NCBI GenBank assembly: GCA_944377305.1
Contig: CALWEL010000012.1
Location: forward strand, 1-38,843
Direction of reading: 5' to 3'
DNA length: 38,843 nt
DNA from: an uncultured Clostridia bacterium
GTDB taxonomy: Bacteria; Bacillota; Clostridia; Christensenellales; UBA1242
Part shown: piece after piece, positions 9,201-18,038 of the stretch
Layout of the letters: each line of letters opens with the position of its first letter
Position numbering within the stretch: position 1 is the stretch's first letter
Notes under the pieces: generated by a model
What the model was told of the DNA's origin: nothing
The model's database searches: none
Seen by the model: only the letters and a program-made list of their open reading frames with translations
Program-made: the position numbers and the translations under genes

Positions 9201-9780
9201 TTTAGACAAGGATATGAAAGAATATGGGAAAAATCACAAAGTGCCTATATCTTTGGACGACACTTTGGATTTTTTGATCAAAACCATAAATGACTCGAAT
9301 TCAAAGCATATTTTAGAGATTGGTACGGCAATTGGATATAGTTCAATTGCAATGGCTGAAAATACGAACTGCATAAGCATAGATTCGGTCGAACTTGACC
9401 ATTCTAGATATCTTTTGGCAAAGGAAAATGTGGCAAAACATAATCTCCAAGATAGAATCACACTCTATAATGAGGACGCTCTAGAGTATATTAAAAATTC
9501 GGACAAAACCTATGATTTCATCTATCTAGATGGACCCAAAGGTCAATATATAAACTATCTTCCGTATTTGATGAAGATATTGAAGGTCAATGGTATAATA
9601 TTCGCTGACAATCTTTATTTTCACGGAATGGTGACGGGAGCAATTCCTGTGTCTAAGGGATGTCGAGCGATGATAAAAGGCTTGCATAAATATATAGATG
9701 AGATCAATTCAAACCCAAATTTAGATACGAAAATTTATGACATAGGAGACGGTATTGGAATAAGCAAAAGAATCAAGTAG
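9193..9780 (+). CDS. SAM-dependent O-methyltransferase, TrmR-like
   Basis: A 195-residue class I methyltransferase of the O-methyltransferase family 3. The SAM-binding loop is LEIGTAIGYS (residues 41-50), the acidic residue at the end of strand 2 is in VELD, and the metal/substrate region contains YLDGPKGQY and ADN. Bacillus YrrM (TrmR), which methylates 5-hydroxyuridine at tRNA position 34, belongs to this family. The presence of a U32 tRNA hydroxylation protein less than 1 kb downstream supports the same role, by inference. The ATG at 9193 overlaps rnj by 8 bp; a TTG nine bases upstream is a weaker alternative. It is co-transcribed with rnj. Confidence 0.75.
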   Translation: MINLDKDMKEYGKNHKVPISLDDTLDFLIKTINDSNSKHILEIGTAIGYSSIAMAENTNCISIDSVELDHSRYLLAKENVAKHNLQDRITLYNEDALEYIKNSDKTYDFIYLDGPKGQYINYLPYLMKILKVNGIIFADNLYFHGMVTGAIPVSKGCRAMIKGLHKYIDEINSNPNLDTKIYDIGDGIGISKRIK

Positions 9781-9957
9781 AAAAGTTTTATGTTATAAAT
9801 ATTTAGTAGATATCAAATTTATTTTGAAAATTGCAAGGTTGCATTTTGCTTATTATTTTAGTTGATAGCAACTTCAATGGCGAAATAATGAAATAGAGAC
9901 CTAAAACATTGGAAAAACATAAGATAAAAAAATTTAAATTACAATCAAAATGAAAAT

Positions 9958-9989
9958 TAAAAAGACTTTATTTCAATAAAGTCTTTTTT
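9958..9989. terminator. Bidirectional terminator between convergent genes
   Basis: An 11-bp stem AAAGACTTTAT (9961-9971) / ATAAAGTCTTT (9976-9986) with a TTCA loop, a T tract on the + side and an A tract on the other. It serves the methyltransferase gene and the reverse-strand gene at 10032. Confidence 0.88.
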
Positions 9990-10031
9990 AACGAATTATT
10001 AATTTGAAAATAAGCAACACTTGTTAAACTT

Positions 10032-10577
10032 TTATACTATTGGGGCATTAGAATTTGATAGATAATTTAAAAGATTAATCTTTTTATTAGAAATGTATTC
10101 TCCCAGATAATATCCATTATGACATATTGAATGCTCCAATTCATTAGAAGAGTGCAATTTCACCCAAGAGTCGTCTTGACAGGTAATTTGCATATTTAAT
10201 TTGCCATTATAAATAACTTTAGAATTTTGAGAATCGTAAGATTGGATTTTTTTGAATGCAATTTTTAATCCAAAATATTTTCCATCTTCAGCTCGAAATG
10301 CGAGCACATATTTAGAAGATGGTGTAGTATGTAGAGGTAATTTTATAAAACGATAGGTTGGATCTTTGAAATCAATACTTGATGGATCGATAGTTGTCAG
10401 ACAACCGTTGGATCTACTCAATTTATTCTTATTTCTAAATGTCGTAGATGAATATTCAAAATCTCCAAAACGGAATACTTGAGTCCTCTTTTCTCCTTTT
10501 CCAACGTGTTTTGCAGGATCATATATATAAGCATTTGCTATATTTTTATCATTGCTATGTATAATAATACAATTCAT
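10032..10577 (-). CDS. Hypothetical protein
   Basis: A 181-residue protein with no recognised domain. It has no signal peptide or membrane segment and is rich in Asn, Ser, Lys and Tyr, with alternating hydrophobic stretches that suggest beta structure. The start chosen is the ATG preceded on the reverse strand by TTAGGAGAAATT; an in-frame ATG seven codons upstream lacks such a site. It is transcribed away from the U32 gene, and the two 5' ends are about 115 bp apart. It shares the bidirectional terminator at 9958. The clear ribosome site and isolated layout argue for a real gene; no function can be given. Confidence 0.6.
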   Translation of the reverse strand: MNCIIIHSNDKNIANAYIYDPAKHVGKGEKRTQVFRFGDFEYSSTTFRNKNKLSRSNGCLTTIDPSSIDFKDPTYRFIKLPLHTTPSSKYVLAFRAEDGKYFGLKIAFKKIQSYDSQNSKVIYNGKLNMQITCQDDSWVKLHSSNELEHSICHNGYYLGEYISNKKINLLNYLSNSNAPIV

Positions 10578-10657
10578 AATTTCTCCTAATTTTGTCATTG
10601 CGACTTTTCATTTTACCACACCTAGAAAGAATTTTCAAGTAGTTTTTGAAAAATCGG

Positions 10658-10692
10658 TTGAAAATTTTTGTATATTATTGTATAATATCAAT
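10658..10692 (+). promoter_or_regulatory. Promoter of the U32 gene, leaderless geometry
   Basis: TTGAAA (10658-10663), 17 nt, consensus TATAAT (10681-10686). The ATG at 10693 begins 7 nt after the hexamer, the expected transcription start. There is no Shine-Dalgarno sequence. Confidence 0.7.
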
Positions 10693-11889
10693 ATGGAGTT
10701 ATTAGCACCAGCAGGTGACAAAGATAAATTGATTATGGCTATAGAATATGGGGCAGACGCAGTCTACTTGGCATCGACAAGATTCGGTCTGCGGACTTTC
10801 GCTGGCAATTTTGATTTGAAAAGTTTGAAATGGGCTGTAGAATATGCACACGAACGCAATGTGAAGATATATGTTACTGTAAATATTATTCCACACGAAT
10901 CAGACTTAGAAGATTTACCGCAATATATTTCATTTTTAGACAGTATTCACGTCGATGCCTTGATCTGTGCGGATTTAGGCGTGATAAGTATTGTCAGAAG
11001 AATTGCTCCAGATATGCCAATTCACGTTAGTACGCAAGCCAATATTACAAATAGTGAATCTGCAAAAGTTTTCATTTCTATGGGAGTCAAGCGTTTAATT
11101 TTGGCTCGAGAAATGACTCTTGAAGAGATCAAAAGACTAAGGAATAACATTCCAGAGGACATTGAGTTAGAGGCTTTTGTGCACGGGGCTATGTGCATTA
11201 GCTATTCAGGTAGATGTCTTTTATCAAATTTTTTCACAAATCGTGATGCCAATCGTGGATCTTGTGTGCAGGCATGCAGATGGGAGTATGTCATTCGCGA
11301 AATCAATAAGGATCAAGAATATCCAATAGAAGAAGATGAACGAGGTACATATATTTTGAATAGCAAAGATTTGTGTATGATAGAGCATTTGGACAAACTT
11401 AAAGCTGTCGGAGTTGATTCAGTTAAAATTGAAGGTAGGATGAAGACAGAGTATTATGTGGCGAACATTGTCAATGCGTATAGGATGGCTATAGATTATT
11501 TAAATACTCACGAAGAATTTAATTTGCCAGAGGAAATCAAAAATGAAGTATACAAATCTAGTCATAGAGATTATTCCTATGGATTCTATTTCGGAGATCC
11601 AAAACAAAATTTAGAAACAAGTTTGCCAGTAAGTGAATATGATTTCGTTGCAGTAGTCTTGGAGGATAGCACGAACGGATGGACAAAAGTTGAAATGAGG
11701 AATAGATTTAACATAGATTCTAGTTTGGAATTGTTGTCTAAAACGAAAAATAATGTTATAATAAATATTGAGAAGATAAAAGATCTGGCCGGTTGTGAAT
11801 TATCTGAGTGCAAAATTCCTAGGCAACAAGTTTATATAAAATGCAACCAAGATTTAAAAAAATATGAAATTTTAAGAAGGAAAAAATAA
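10693..11889 (+). CDS. trhP: U32-family tRNA hydroxylation protein (TrhP-like)
   Basis: A 398-residue protein of the U32 family, formerly annotated as a peptidase. It starts with the hallmark MELLAPAGD, continues with ADAVYLA, and has the motif VHGAMC...GRC...GSCVQACRW with four cysteines (168, 175, 191, 195) that in the family bind an iron-sulfur cluster. TrhP/YrrN-YrrO proteins use prephenate to make 5-hydroxyuridine at tRNA position 34, which a TrmR-type methyltransferase, encoded here at 9193, then methylates. An upstream extension of the frame to 10552 was rejected because it would cross the promoter and lacks a ribosome site. The lipid kinase gene follows after 3 bp. Confidence 0.88.
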   Translation: MELLAPAGDKDKLIMAIEYGADAVYLASTRFGLRTFAGNFDLKSLKWAVEYAHERNVKIYVTVNIIPHESDLEDLPQYISFLDSIHVDALICADLGVISIVRRIAPDMPIHVSTQANITNSESAKVFISMGVKRLILAREMTLEEIKRLRNNIPEDIELEAFVHGAMCISYSGRCLLSNFFTNRDANRGSCVQACRWEYVIREINKDQEYPIEEDERGTYILNSKDLCMIEHLDKLKAVGVDSVKIEGRMKTEYYVANIVNAYRMAIDYLNTHEEFNLPEEIKNEVYKSSHRDYSYGFYFGDPKQNLETSLPVSEYDFVAVVLEDSTNGWTKVEMRNRFNIDSSLELLSKTKNNVIINIEKIKDLAGCELSECKIPRQQVYIKCNQDLKKYEILRRKK

Positions 11890-11892
11890 AAG

Positions 11893-12783
11893 GTGAAAGA
11901 ATATTCTACAGTATTGATATTATATAATCCAAATGCTATGCGTGGTAGGATAGATGAATTTTTGCCAATTATTAAAAAAAGATTACTGACAAGATTTTCC
12001 AAAGTGGATTTAATTGCAAGTCCAAACGAAATAGGAGTGGAAGATCTAGCGTATAAGAATGCAGAGCAATATGATATTATAGTTGCTTGTGGAGGTGATG
12101 GTACTGTTCATCAGACTATAAACGGAGTTATGAAAAGTGGCTATAGACCATTGATCGGCATTCTTCCTTATGGTACTTGTAATGATGTGGCATCTACATT
12201 GGGAATACCTAATGATTTGAATAAGGCAATTGATTGCATTCTTAGATTGAATACAACAAAATATGACTTAATGTATGATGGTACAGATTATATCACTTAT
12301 GCTTTGGCTACAGGATATATTACCGATGCTTCATATTCGGCAGGGAAGAAGATTAAGAAAAAATTAGGAAGATTTGCCTATGTGCTTGCAGGAATAAAAT
12401 CATTTTTCAAAATTCCTGCTTTGCCTATGACTATTGAATATGATAATGAAAGGATTCATTCCAAATTTGCATATTTTATGCTTATGAATGGATATAGAGT
12501 GGGAGGCTTCAAAATTAATAAAAATGAATTGCTTGACAATGGCACAGTAAAGCTTGTTATGATTAAGAAGACAAATGGTTTAGCAACATTATTTAGATTT
12601 ATCAAATTATTTTTAAAAGGTATTAAAGCATTTAAGGACAACAAATTTGTCATAATAAAAGATGTAGACAAAGTTAAGATAGAAAATCATTCAAATACCC
12701 CATTCACATTAGATGGTGAAAAAATTAGTTTTCTAAAAAAGACGATTAGAGTAAACTCGTCTATCGAATTAATAAAAAAATAA
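11893..12783 (+). CDS. Diacylglycerol/lipid kinase family protein (DgkB/YegS-like)
   Basis: A 296-residue soluble lipid kinase. The nucleotide-binding motif GGDGT is at residues 67-71, followed by PYGTCNDVAS, which matches the family's PxGTxND motif. The C-terminal half is the beta-sandwich seen in DgkB and YegS, including VMLMNGYRVGG-like and FTLDGE phrases. DgkB recycles diacylglycerol from lipoteichoic acid synthesis into phosphatidic acid; YegS-type members differ in substrate, so the exact lipid is uncertain. The start is a GTG with AAGAAGG about 12 nt upstream, inside the end of the U32 gene. A terminator at 12801 closes the two-gene operon. Confidence 0.85.
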   Translation: MKEYSTVLILYNPNAMRGRIDEFLPIIKKRLLTRFSKVDLIASPNEIGVEDLAYKNAEQYDIIVACGGDGTVHQTINGVMKSGYRPLIGILPYGTCNDVASTLGIPNDLNKAIDCILRLNTTKYDLMYDGTDYITYALATGYITDASYSAGKKIKKKLGRFAYVLAGIKSFFKIPALPMTIEYDNERIHSKFAYFMLMNGYRVGGFKINKNELLDNGTVKLVMIKKTNGLATLFRFIKLFLKGIKAFKDNKFVIIKDVDKVKIENHSNTPFTLDGEKISFLKKTIRVNSSIELIKK

Positions 12784-12800
12784 TTATAAATTATTTGATT

Positions 12801-12831
12801 AGATCAATGAAGAAATTTATTGATCTTTTTT
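12801..12831 (+). terminator. Terminator after the lipid kinase gene
   Basis: An 8-bp stem AGATCAAT (12801-12808) / ATTGATCT (12819-12826) followed by TTTTT. Confidence 0.8.
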
Positions 12832-12918
12832 AATTACGAAATTTTTTATTTGAGTATAGATATAGATTAATATTTATAAATTAGTCATTTTAAATTTGAT
12901 AATTTAATAATATATTGT

Positions 12919-13146
12919 ATGAGTTTGTCCGAAATAAAATTGAATGTGGAAGCCGTGGTAAAAGAAATTAATATAATAGATAGGAAAATTAAGATTCGCC
13001 TAATGGAATTAGGGCTGAATGTTGGAACCAAAATATTGGTAAAAAATCGTAGTGTTATGAAGCGAACGATGTTGGTAGTATTTAATTCCTCGTGTTTTAC
13101 ATTGAAAGAAAATTTGGCACGAAATATATTGGTAAATTATGCATAA
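12919..13146 (+). CDS. feoA: Ferrous iron transport protein A
   Basis: A 75-residue SH3-like FeoA. The phrase RLMELGLNVGTKILV is the family hallmark and the protein has the usual length. FeoA is cytoplasmic and assists the FeoB ferrous iron permease. No Shine-Dalgarno sequence precedes the ATG, and the DNA just upstream is pure A/T with several -10-like hexamers, so a leaderless transcript is possible but a -35 box is not clear. It overlaps feoB by 8 bp, so the two are translationally coupled. Confidence 0.88.
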   Translation: MSLSEIKLNVEAVVKEINIIDRKIKIRLMELGLNVGTKILVKNRSVMKRTMLVVFNSSCFTLKENLARNILVNYA

Positions 13147-15208
13147 GATTTTAATTATAGGCAATCCAAATGTAGGGAAATCGACCCTATTCAATAGCCT
13201 CACAAAATCCAGTGAACATACTGGAAATTTTCACGGCGTGACTGTAGAAGAAAAACATAAAATTATAAAATATAAAAATGAAGAATATGATTTTTATGAT
13301 TTGCCTGGTATGTATTCATTAAATAGTTTTTCCTTTGAAGAGGAGGTGGCGCGTAATTTTGCTCTTAAATTTGACGCAGAACGTATAATGCTTGTAGACG
13401 CCAATAGCCTTAGAAAAAATCTATACTTATGTTTGCAATTTTTGGAATTAAATATTGATTTCAAGATTTTGGTGAACAATTATGATTATTTTAAAAAATA
13501 TAGCAATACTTTAGATATCAAAAAATTAAACGACAAGTTAAAAGTGGATTGTCAATTTGTCAATGCTAAAAAAATAAAAATTAAAGATTTGATATTAAAA
13601 AATGATGAAAAATCATCTCATTTTCATAATTTTCAAAAAAATTCTTTGATTAATGGTACTTATTTGTCAAAATATATAGAAATCATAAAAAATAAATATA
13701 ATCTTGATGAAAAAACAATTATTTTTGCATTAAATGGTATTTTTGATAATTTAAGAAAAGAACAAATCGACTTTATTCAGTCGTTCTATCCTGAACTAAT
13801 TTTAGATAGATATAATTACATAGATAATATTCTAAAAGATGTCCTCAGTGTTCAAAAAGATTTTGTATATGGATTGGGGAAAGCTGATAAGATAATATTA
13901 AAACCAATAATCACAACATTAGGATTTTTGTTTTGTTTCTTTGCAAGTATTTACTTAATATTTTTCTTAATAGGACCAAAGATAAGCGATGGCTTGAATT
14001 ATATAATAAATTTTATTTTGATCAAGCCCTTTATTAACTTTTTATACTCTATCACTAGCAATGTGTGGTTGATTGAGTTTTTCTCAAATGGAGTATTTAG
14101 TTCTATATTGACAGTCATAAGTTTTTTACCACAAATAATATTATTATTTTTATTTTTAACGATATTAGAAGATAGTGGTTTAATTTCACGTATGGCTTAT
14201 GTTTTTGATGATTTTTTATCAATTTTTGGACTAAATGGCAAAGCTATTTATATTATGCTTTTAGGACTCGGTTGCAACACTGTTTCCTCACTTGCTACGC
14301 GCAATATGAGCGAAAAAAATTTGAGGATAAAAACTATTTTATTGAATCCTTATATTAGTTGTATCGCTAGGTTACCTATTTATGTTATTATAGCATCAGC
14401 ATTTTTTGGATCACGTGCTTATTTTATCGTGACAGGATTATATTTATTGGGACTCTTGATTGCACTTATACTTGGTTTTATCTTGAACAAAACAATATTA
14501 AAATCAGATAACAATACACTTTTATTAGAATTCCCGCCATTACGTCCGATAGATATTAAACACGTTTTGTTAGTTGGACGTGACAACGCAATTGATACAG
14601 TGAAAAGAATATTCTTCATTGTCTTAGGGGTGGGGATTGTCGTTTGGATATTATCTCATACAGCGTTTAATTTAAACTACACGTCTATTATTACCGATAG
14701 CGTTTTATTCTATTTTGCTGACAAAATTTCATTTTTATTTGCTCCAATAGGATTAAATAGTGCAGGCATTGTATGTGGTTTAATCGTTGGAGTTATGGCG
14801 AAGGAATTGCTCGTATCTACATTTTCCATCAGCAATAATGTATCTACGATTGCTGGGTTGATTGCGAGTCTTGGTGTGACTACGAATGTGATACACTTCA
14901 ATACTGCAACTGCAATTTCGTTTTTAGTATTCACGCTTTTGTACTGTCCTTGTGTATCTAATTTGGCCGTTATAAAAAAAGAGATTGGTGCATTTTGGAT
15001 GTGGTTTGCAATTCTTAGCCAATTTTCAATTGCATATCTTATGAGTTTCGTGATATATAATACATTAATTCACAATATTTTCTATTCGCTCATCGTATTA
15101 TTTGTTATTATTTTGATATTAACGGCAATCATATATATAATCAAGAAAATTCGCACAAAAAAAGTAATTTGTATGTTTTGTAATAAAAATTGTAAAGATA
15201 AAAAATAA
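13139..15208 (+). CDS. feoB: Ferrous iron transport protein B
   Basis: A 689-residue protein with an N-terminal GTPase domain and a C-terminal permease. G1 is GNPNVGKST (residues 8-16), G2 lies in HGVTVE, and G3 is DLPGMYS (54-60). The permease half has about 8-10 hydrophobic segments with the Gate motifs containing LGLGCNTVSS and YCPCVSN, whose cysteines are typical. The C-terminus ends in a short cysteine-bearing tail, MFCNKNC. The G4 position reads NNYD (113-116), whereas most FeoB proteins have N-M/K-x-D, so nucleotide specificity may be relaxed. It imports Fe2+ under reducing conditions, which fits an anaerobe. Confidence 0.95.
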   Translation: MHKILIIGNPNVGKSTLFNSLTKSSEHTGNFHGVTVEEKHKIIKYKNEEYDFYDLPGMYSLNSFSFEEEVARNFALKFDAERIMLVDANSLRKNLYLCLQFLELNIDFKILVNNYDYFKKYSNTLDIKKLNDKLKVDCQFVNAKKIKIKDLILKNDEKSSHFHNFQKNSLINGTYLSKYIEIIKNKYNLDEKTIIFALNGIFDNLRKEQIDFIQSFYPELILDRYNYIDNILKDVLSVQKDFVYGLGKADKIILKPIITTLGFLFCFFASIYLIFFLIGPKISDGLNYIINFILIKPFINFLYSITSNVWLIEFFSNGVFSSILTVISFLPQIILLFLFLTILEDSGLISRMAYVFDDFLSIFGLNGKAIYIMLLGLGCNTVSSLATRNMSEKNLRIKTILLNPYISCIARLPIYVIIASAFFGSRAYFIVTGLYLLGLLIALILGFILNKTILKSDNNTLLLEFPPLRPIDIKHVLLVGRDNAIDTVKRIFFIVLGVGIVVWILSHTAFNLNYTSIITDSVLFYFADKISFLFAPIGLNSAGIVCGLIVGVMAKELLVSTFSISNNVSTIAGLIASLGVTTNVIHFNTATAISFLVFTLLYCPCVSNLAVIKKEIGAFWMWFAILSQFSIAYLMSFVIYNTLIHNIFYSLIVLFVIILILTAIIYIIKKIRTKKVICMFCNKNCKDKK

Positions 15209-15250
15209 CTTTTAACAAATATCTTATTTCTAATTTCTAAAAGTTGTTTT
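15207..15250 (+). terminator. Possible terminator after feoB
   Basis: An 8-bp stem AACTTTTA (15207-15214) / TAAAAGTT (15238-15245), a 23-nt loop, then GTTTT. The stem is weak and overlaps the feoB stop codon. Confidence 0.45.
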
Positions 15251-15355
15251 CTAATTATATATTTACACGTTTTTATGAATATTTAAGAACAAAATTTTAA
15301 ATTCAATTAATACAAGTGAATGTTTGAGATTTCTGAATATAGTTTTTTTAAATAC

Positions 15356-15384
15356 TTGAAAATTTTTTTGATAATTGTTATAAT
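15356..15384 (+). promoter_or_regulatory. Promoter of der
   Basis: TTGAAA (15356-15361), 17 nt, TATAAT (15379-15384). Transcription would start near 15391, leaving a short leader that holds the AGGAGA ribosome site. Confidence 0.75.
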
Positions 15385-15409
15385 AAACCTAATTGATATT
15401 AGGAGAAGT

Positions 15410-16726
15410 ATGAGAAAACCAATAGTAGCAATAGTTGGTAAGCCAAATGTAGGAAAATCTACATTTTTCAACAAAGTGGCAGGAAGCAAAATAAGTATTG
15501 TAGAAGATATCCCAGGAGTGACTAGAGATAGAATTTTTGCCAATGCCGAATGGTGTGGATATAAATTTCAGATAGTTGATACAGGCGGGCTTGATTTTAA
15601 AAAGGAGGATGAGATAAACAAGCGAATAATTGAGCAAGCTAATCTAGCGATAGATATAGCTGACGTTATAGTCTTATTTGTTGATGGAAAGGAGGGGTTG
15701 ACAGCAAGTGATATAGAAGTTTCCAATCACTTAAGGCGCGCAAAAGCTCCTAAAATAGTCGCAGTCAACAAATTAGATAATTATGAAAGAGAAAAAACGT
15801 ATGAATTTTATGAATTAGGTTTGGGCGACCCTATTCCTATTTCAGCAGAACAAAGCAAAGGTTTGGGCGATCTTTTGGACGAAATAGTTAAATATTTGAA
15901 AAAAATTGAAAGTTCAGAAGATGATAATGATGTCAAAATCGCTTTGGTGGGAAAGCCAAATGCTGGCAAGTCCAGCATTACAAATCGTCTTTTAGGCGAG
16001 GATAGGGTAGTCGTTAGCTCAATAGCGGGGACCACTCGCGATGCAATAGATAGCCCATTTAGGTGGAATAATAAAAACTATTGTTTGATAGATACTGCGG
16101 GGCTTAGACGAAAATCAAAAATTGAGGCAGGTAGCATAGAGAGATATAGCGCTATTAGAAGTTTAAATGCTATAGAAAGATGCGATGTGGCTGTACTGAT
16201 AATTGATGCAAATCAAGGAATAACAGAGCAAGATGTGAAGATTGCAGGACTTATTCACGAACAGGGGAAACCAAGTTTGATTGTAATAAACAAGTGGGAT
16301 CTCATTCAAGACCCTCAAACCAAAAGGAAAGAGTTCGAAAAACAACTCAGCAATGATTTGGCATTTATGAAATATTACGTTGTCTTGTTCGTTTCCTCTC
16401 AAACAGGGCAGAGAATAGGTAAAATAATGGAAATGGTAGATATGGTATTAAATAATGCAAAAAGAGAGGTGACTATGTCATTATTTAATAATGTTTTGAC
16501 CAATGCAATTACAGTTACCGAGCCACCTAGCAAGAATGGCAAAAGATTGAAGATTATATTTGGAAAGCAGGTTGGGGTATGCCCACCAACATTCAATATC
16601 TATTGCAACGATTCAAGTTTGGTAGAAAATTCATATATTAGATATTTGGAGAATAGTCTGCGTAGGGCATTTGATTTCAAAGGAACTCCTATAAAGATTC
16701 AATTTAAAAATAAAAATGAAAAATAG
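15410..16726 (+). CDS. der: Ribosome assembly GTPase Der (EngA)
   Basis: A 438-residue double GTPase. The first G domain has GKPNVGKST (residues 10-18), DTGG (57-60) and NKLD (120-123); the second has GKPNAGKSS (181-189), DTAGLRRK and NKWD. A KH-like domain forms the last 80 residues, with the motif PPSKNGKRLKIIF. Der is required for maturation of the 50S subunit. The start is the ATG after AGGAGA; the frame extends 30 codons upstream through the promoter and was trimmed. The gene appears to stand alone, although der and plsY are often neighbours in Firmicutes, and plsY lies 1.3 kb downstream here, separated by a reverse-strand gene pair. Confidence 0.96.
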   Translation: MRKPIVAIVGKPNVGKSTFFNKVAGSKISIVEDIPGVTRDRIFANAEWCGYKFQIVDTGGLDFKKEDEINKRIIEQANLAIDIADVIVLFVDGKEGLTASDIEVSNHLRRAKAPKIVAVNKLDNYEREKTYEFYELGLGDPIPISAEQSKGLGDLLDEIVKYLKKIESSEDDNDVKIALVGKPNAGKSSITNRLLGEDRVVVSSIAGTTRDAIDSPFRWNNKNYCLIDTAGLRRKSKIEAGSIERYSAIRSLNAIERCDVAVLIIDANQGITEQDVKIAGLIHEQGKPSLIVINKWDLIQDPQTKRKEFEKQLSNDLAFMKYYVVLFVSSQTGQRIGKIMEMVDMVLNNAKREVTMSLFNNVLTNAITVTEPPSKNGKRLKIIFGKQVGVCPPTFNIYCNDSSLVENSYIRYLENSLRRAFDFKGTPIKIQFKNKNEK

Positions 16727-16904
16727 ATATTAAATTTTATATAAGAAATGATCCAATCATATAATAATATGAAAATAATCCAATCAATTCCAAATTAATA
16801 ATATGTAAATTATTTTTATATAATAGGAAAAATTAATTGATATTTATACAATTTATATATTAATTTAAATATTATTAGATTGATTAAACTAATTGTATAT
16901 ATAA

Positions 16905-16934
16905 CAAAAAAGGAAGTGATTTTATTTTCACTTC
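16905..16934 (-). terminator. Terminator for the reverse-strand gene pair
   Basis: GAAGTGA (16913-16919) / TCACTTC (16928-16934); on the reverse strand the stem is followed by CCTTTTTTT. It lies about 50 bp beyond the stop codon at 16983. Confidence 0.75.
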
Positions 16935-16982
16935 GAATTTATTTTTTCATCTCAAGAGATTACAAATCAAAATTTATTTCAT

Positions 16983-17366
16983 CTAAGAATTTGGTGAACT
17001 TTGAATTGATTTTTCCAAAACTGAATTCAAATAAGCATAAACATTCTTTATATAGGTTTGACCGAAGATTTGCGTCATATAAAATAGCCATTTTCTTCGC
17101 AAATCTCTATTGATGTTTTCGTTTTGTTTTAGATCATCTGTCTCGATAAATTTTATATTATAGTGTTCAGTTTTGCCCGAAACAAGAATCCAGATGGTAT
17201 TTTTGTTTTTGTCTAAAATTGATAATCTAATAGAGTTTTCATCAGGATTTCTTTGGATATAAGTGACTTTTGATTTCAATTTTGTTTTTACAAATTCTAC
17301 GAGTTGATCATCGGTTAGATTGTCAATAGACAAAATTTTGAAATGTTTAGAATTAATTTCTTTCAT
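16983..17366 (-). CDS. Hypothetical protein, paralogue of its upstream neighbour
   Basis: A 127-residue protein of unknown family. An AGGTGA ribosome site precedes its ATG and it begins 8 bp after the stop of the 17375-17908 gene, so the two form an operon. Its core (about residues 15-115) aligns by eye with the C-terminal two thirds of that neighbour: both have a DxxDxxVxxFVxxKL opening and a closing motif KW-F----QI-G--Y-KN---Y. No signal peptide, membrane segment or catalytic motif is visible. No function can be assigned. Confidence 0.65.
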   Translation of the reverse strand: MKEINSKHFKILSIDNLTDDQLVEFVKTKLKSKVTYIQRNPDENSIRLSILDKNKNTIWILVSGKTEHYNIKFIETDDLKQNENINRDLRRKWLFYMTQIFGQTYIKNVYAYLNSVLEKSIQSSPNS

Positions 17367-17374
17367 TTTGTCAC

Positions 17375-17908
17375 CTAATTGCTATCAATTTCAAGGTTAC
17401 TGGCTTCTCTGTTATAATGGCACAAATTTTTTAAATATCTTTTACCTAAGATTTGATATAGGAGAAAAGTCCATTTTTGTGAGATTTCATTAGATAGATC
17501 TTTTTCAAATTTATTACTAGGCATATCATTATCAAAAATAGCATACGCATCATAATCATCCAAATACAAAGTGATATTTCTATCTTTGTATTGACAATCA
17601 ACTTGAATATTATCTTCAAATCTATAGATGCGCCAAACATACAAATCCAGTTTTTTATCAACAAATGATTCAACATCTTTATCGCTAACTGAAGCTATTG
17701 GATGCATTTGATTTCGTATGCCCAATTTTTGCAAAAGATTGTTAGCTTGTATTTTAGTTGAATTTATTGCATTCTTCGCCGTCCTGAGAGCGGAATCACT
17801 AGCAGTTTTTGCTGAAATAATTAATTTTTGAGCACCAATTTTCAACGAAGCATATTTTTCTTTAATTGTCGCTAAGGCACCATCCAAATTATTTTTAGGT
17901 TTTTTCAT
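17375..17908 (-). CDS. Hypothetical protein with helical N-terminus
   Basis: A 177-residue protein. Residues 1-65 are an Ala/Lys/Ser-rich stretch predicted to form amphipathic helix, with repeated phrases such as SAKTASDSALRTAKNA. The rest is homologous to the neighbouring 127-residue protein, including KWTFLLYQILGKRYLKN. The start follows AAGGGGGAATT on the reverse strand, a strong ribosome site. A good promoter lies 26-53 bp upstream. The two genes look like a tandem duplication in which one copy gained or kept a helical tail. The function is unknown. Confidence 0.65.
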   Translation of the reverse strand: MKKPKNNLDGALATIKEKYASLKIGAQKLIISAKTASDSALRTAKNAINSTKIQANNLLQKLGIRNQMHPIASVSDKDVESFVDKKLDLYVWRIYRFEDNIQVDCQYKDRNITLYLDDYDAYAIFDNDMPSNKFEKDLSNEISQKWTFLLYQILGKRYLKNLCHYNREASNLEIDSN

Positions 17909-17933
17909 AATTCCCCCTTAATTAATATTGATT

Positions 17934-17961
17934 ATTATATCAAAAAATATTAATTTGTCAA
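17934..17961 (-). promoter_or_regulatory. Promoter of the reverse-strand gene pair
   Basis: Reading the reverse strand: TTGACA (17961-17956), 16 nt, TATAAT (17939-17934), both perfect consensus. Confidence 0.85.
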
Positions 17962-18038
17962 TATATTCAATTTTGTTGTAATAGCAAATTAAGTTTTTTT
18001 GTTCATTTTAATTGATTTATTTTTGATAAGGTGATATT

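Noticed and set aside
12880..12918. Leaderless promoter for feoA
   Set aside because: Several -10-like hexamers occur in the A/T run, but no -35 box at proper spacing, so it was not counted with the five clear cases.
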